DNA from: Chloroflexi bacterium RBG_16_68_14 | Lineage (GTDB): Bacteria > Chloroflexota > Dehalococcoidia > DSTF01 > RBG-16-68-14 | Reading direction: 5' to 3' | Assembly (NCBI GenBank): GCA_001796995.1 | Contig: MGOB01000020.1 | Location: forward strand, 8,837-15,249 | DNA length: 6,413 nt | Shown: positions 5,899 through 6,413 of the stretch, piece by piece | Layout: the number at the start of each line of letters is the position of its first letter | Numbering within the stretch: the stretch's first letter is position 1 | Notes under the pieces: model-generated | The model's input: only the letters and a program-made list of their open reading frames with translations | Told to the model about the DNA's origin: nothing | The model's database searches: none | Made by a program: the position numbers and the translations under genes

Positions 5899-6413
5899 CT
5901 AGAGGATGACCCGTTCTTCGCGCAGCGACGCGATCTCCTCCCAGCTATACCCCAGCGCCAGGAGCACCTCCTCGGTGTGCTGCCCCAGCTCCGGGGCGGG
6001 GGAGCGGATAGCGCCCGGCGTCTCGCTCAGGGCGACGGCGAGGCCGGGCAGCTTGACGGTCACGCCCTCGGGCAGGGCCAGGTCGACCAGGTACTCGTTG
6101 GCCTGCACCTGGGGGTCGCCGGCCAGGTCGGCGTAGGTGTTGACGGGCCCGCAGGGGATCTCCTCGGCCTGGAGCGCGGCCAGCCACTCGTCCCGGGGGC
6201 GGGCGGCGAACGCCGCGTCCAGCAGGGCGACCAGCTCCGCGGCGTGCTGCTGGCGCGCCTCCCGGCCCTGGAAGCGCGGCTCGTCGGCCAGCTCCGGCCG
6301 TCCGATGAGCCGGCAGAGGACGGGCCACTGCCGCTCATCGATGATGGTGAGGGCGAGCCAGCCATCGGCGGCCCGATAGAAGTTGAACAGAGGCGACCGC
6401 TCGCTCCGGGAGC
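5899..6413 (-). CDS. CaiB/BaiF (class III) CoA-transferase, C-terminal fragment
   Basis: The minus-strand frame is open from the right edge to a TAG at 5899-5901. It gives about 170 C-terminal residues of a family usually near 400 long; the start is outside the window. The fragment begins RSERSPLFNFYRAADGWLAL and contains a WPVLCRLIGRPELADEPRF-type segment. It then shows IPCGPVNTYADL (6124-6159) with DPQVQ next to it, and a tail with LSETPG and GQHTEEVLLALGYSWEEI. This order is the hallmark of formyl-CoA-transferase/CaiB-like enzymes, which move CoA between carboxylic acids. The catalytic Asp near residue 169 of relatives is not in view, so activity cannot be confirmed. It is convergent with the GMC gene and so is not in the same transcript, but the function fits CoA activation of an acid in the same pathway. 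Substrates are unknown. Confidence 0.94.
   Translation of the reverse strand, partial: SRSERSPLFNFYRAADGWLALTIIDERQWPVLCRLIGRPELADEPRFQGREARQQHAAELVALLDAAFAARPRDEWLAALQAEEIPCGPVNTYADLAGDPQVQANEYLVDLALPEGVTVKLPGLAVALSETPGAIRSPAPELGQHTEEVLLALGYSWEEIASLREERVIL

Noticed and set aside
5906..6136. Plus-strand small open frame opposite the CoA-transferase
   Set aside because: The minus strand has well-conserved CaiB/BaiF motifs, and the plus frame shows no recognisable protein.
1..6413. CRISPR array, tRNA/rRNA gene, transposase or attachment site
   Set aside because: No direct repeat series, tRNA-like fold, transposase motif or flanking duplication was seen; nearly all bases lie in metabolic genes.

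Overview
The window is GC-rich bacterial DNA, densely coded with short gaps and strong GGAGG-type ribosome binding sites. Paralogue-rich flavoenzyme, acyl-CoA and CaiB/BaiF families together suggest a heterotrophic bacterium with a large lipid- or xenobiotic-degrading repertoire. A Chloroflexota or actinobacterial-type genome is plausible, but no marker gene here fixes the taxon.

Layout, left to right. (1) 1-339 (+) is the 3' end of an FAD-dependent oxidoreductase of the DAO/glycine-oxidase type. (2) After a 136-bp gap with two inverted repeats comes 476-2131 (+), a CrtI/retinol-saturase-like flavoprotein. (3) After a 155-bp gap with a clean inverted repeat comes a tight three-gene run: acyl-CoA dehydrogenase (2287-3522), enoyl-CoA hydratase/isomerase (3552-4325) and GMC-family alcohol oxidase/dehydrogenase (about 4347-5861). 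The gaps are 29 and 21 bp, so these are probably one operon. (4) Convergent to it, 37 bp away, is the 3' end of a CaiB/BaiF class III CoA-transferase (5899-6413, minus strand), whose start lies beyond the window.

Inferred joint role: alcohol oxidation (GMC), CoA activation (CaiB/BaiF), alpha,beta-dehydrogenation (acyl-CoA dehydrogenase) and hydration or double-bond isomerisation (crotonase) would make a beta-oxidation-like route for a hydrophobic, possibly isoprenoid or alicyclic, substrate. The CrtI-like enzyme could saturate, desaturate or isomerise a polyene or isoprenoid chain. No substrate can be read from sequence alone.

No RNA gene, mobile element, CRISPR array or phage feature was seen. 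The gene content is an accessory catabolic cluster of known families. The most notable points are the relocated catalytic base in the acyl-CoA dehydrogenase, the atypical crotonase active-site loop and the run of four flavoenzymes from different families. I did not find convincing evidence of a wholly new system.
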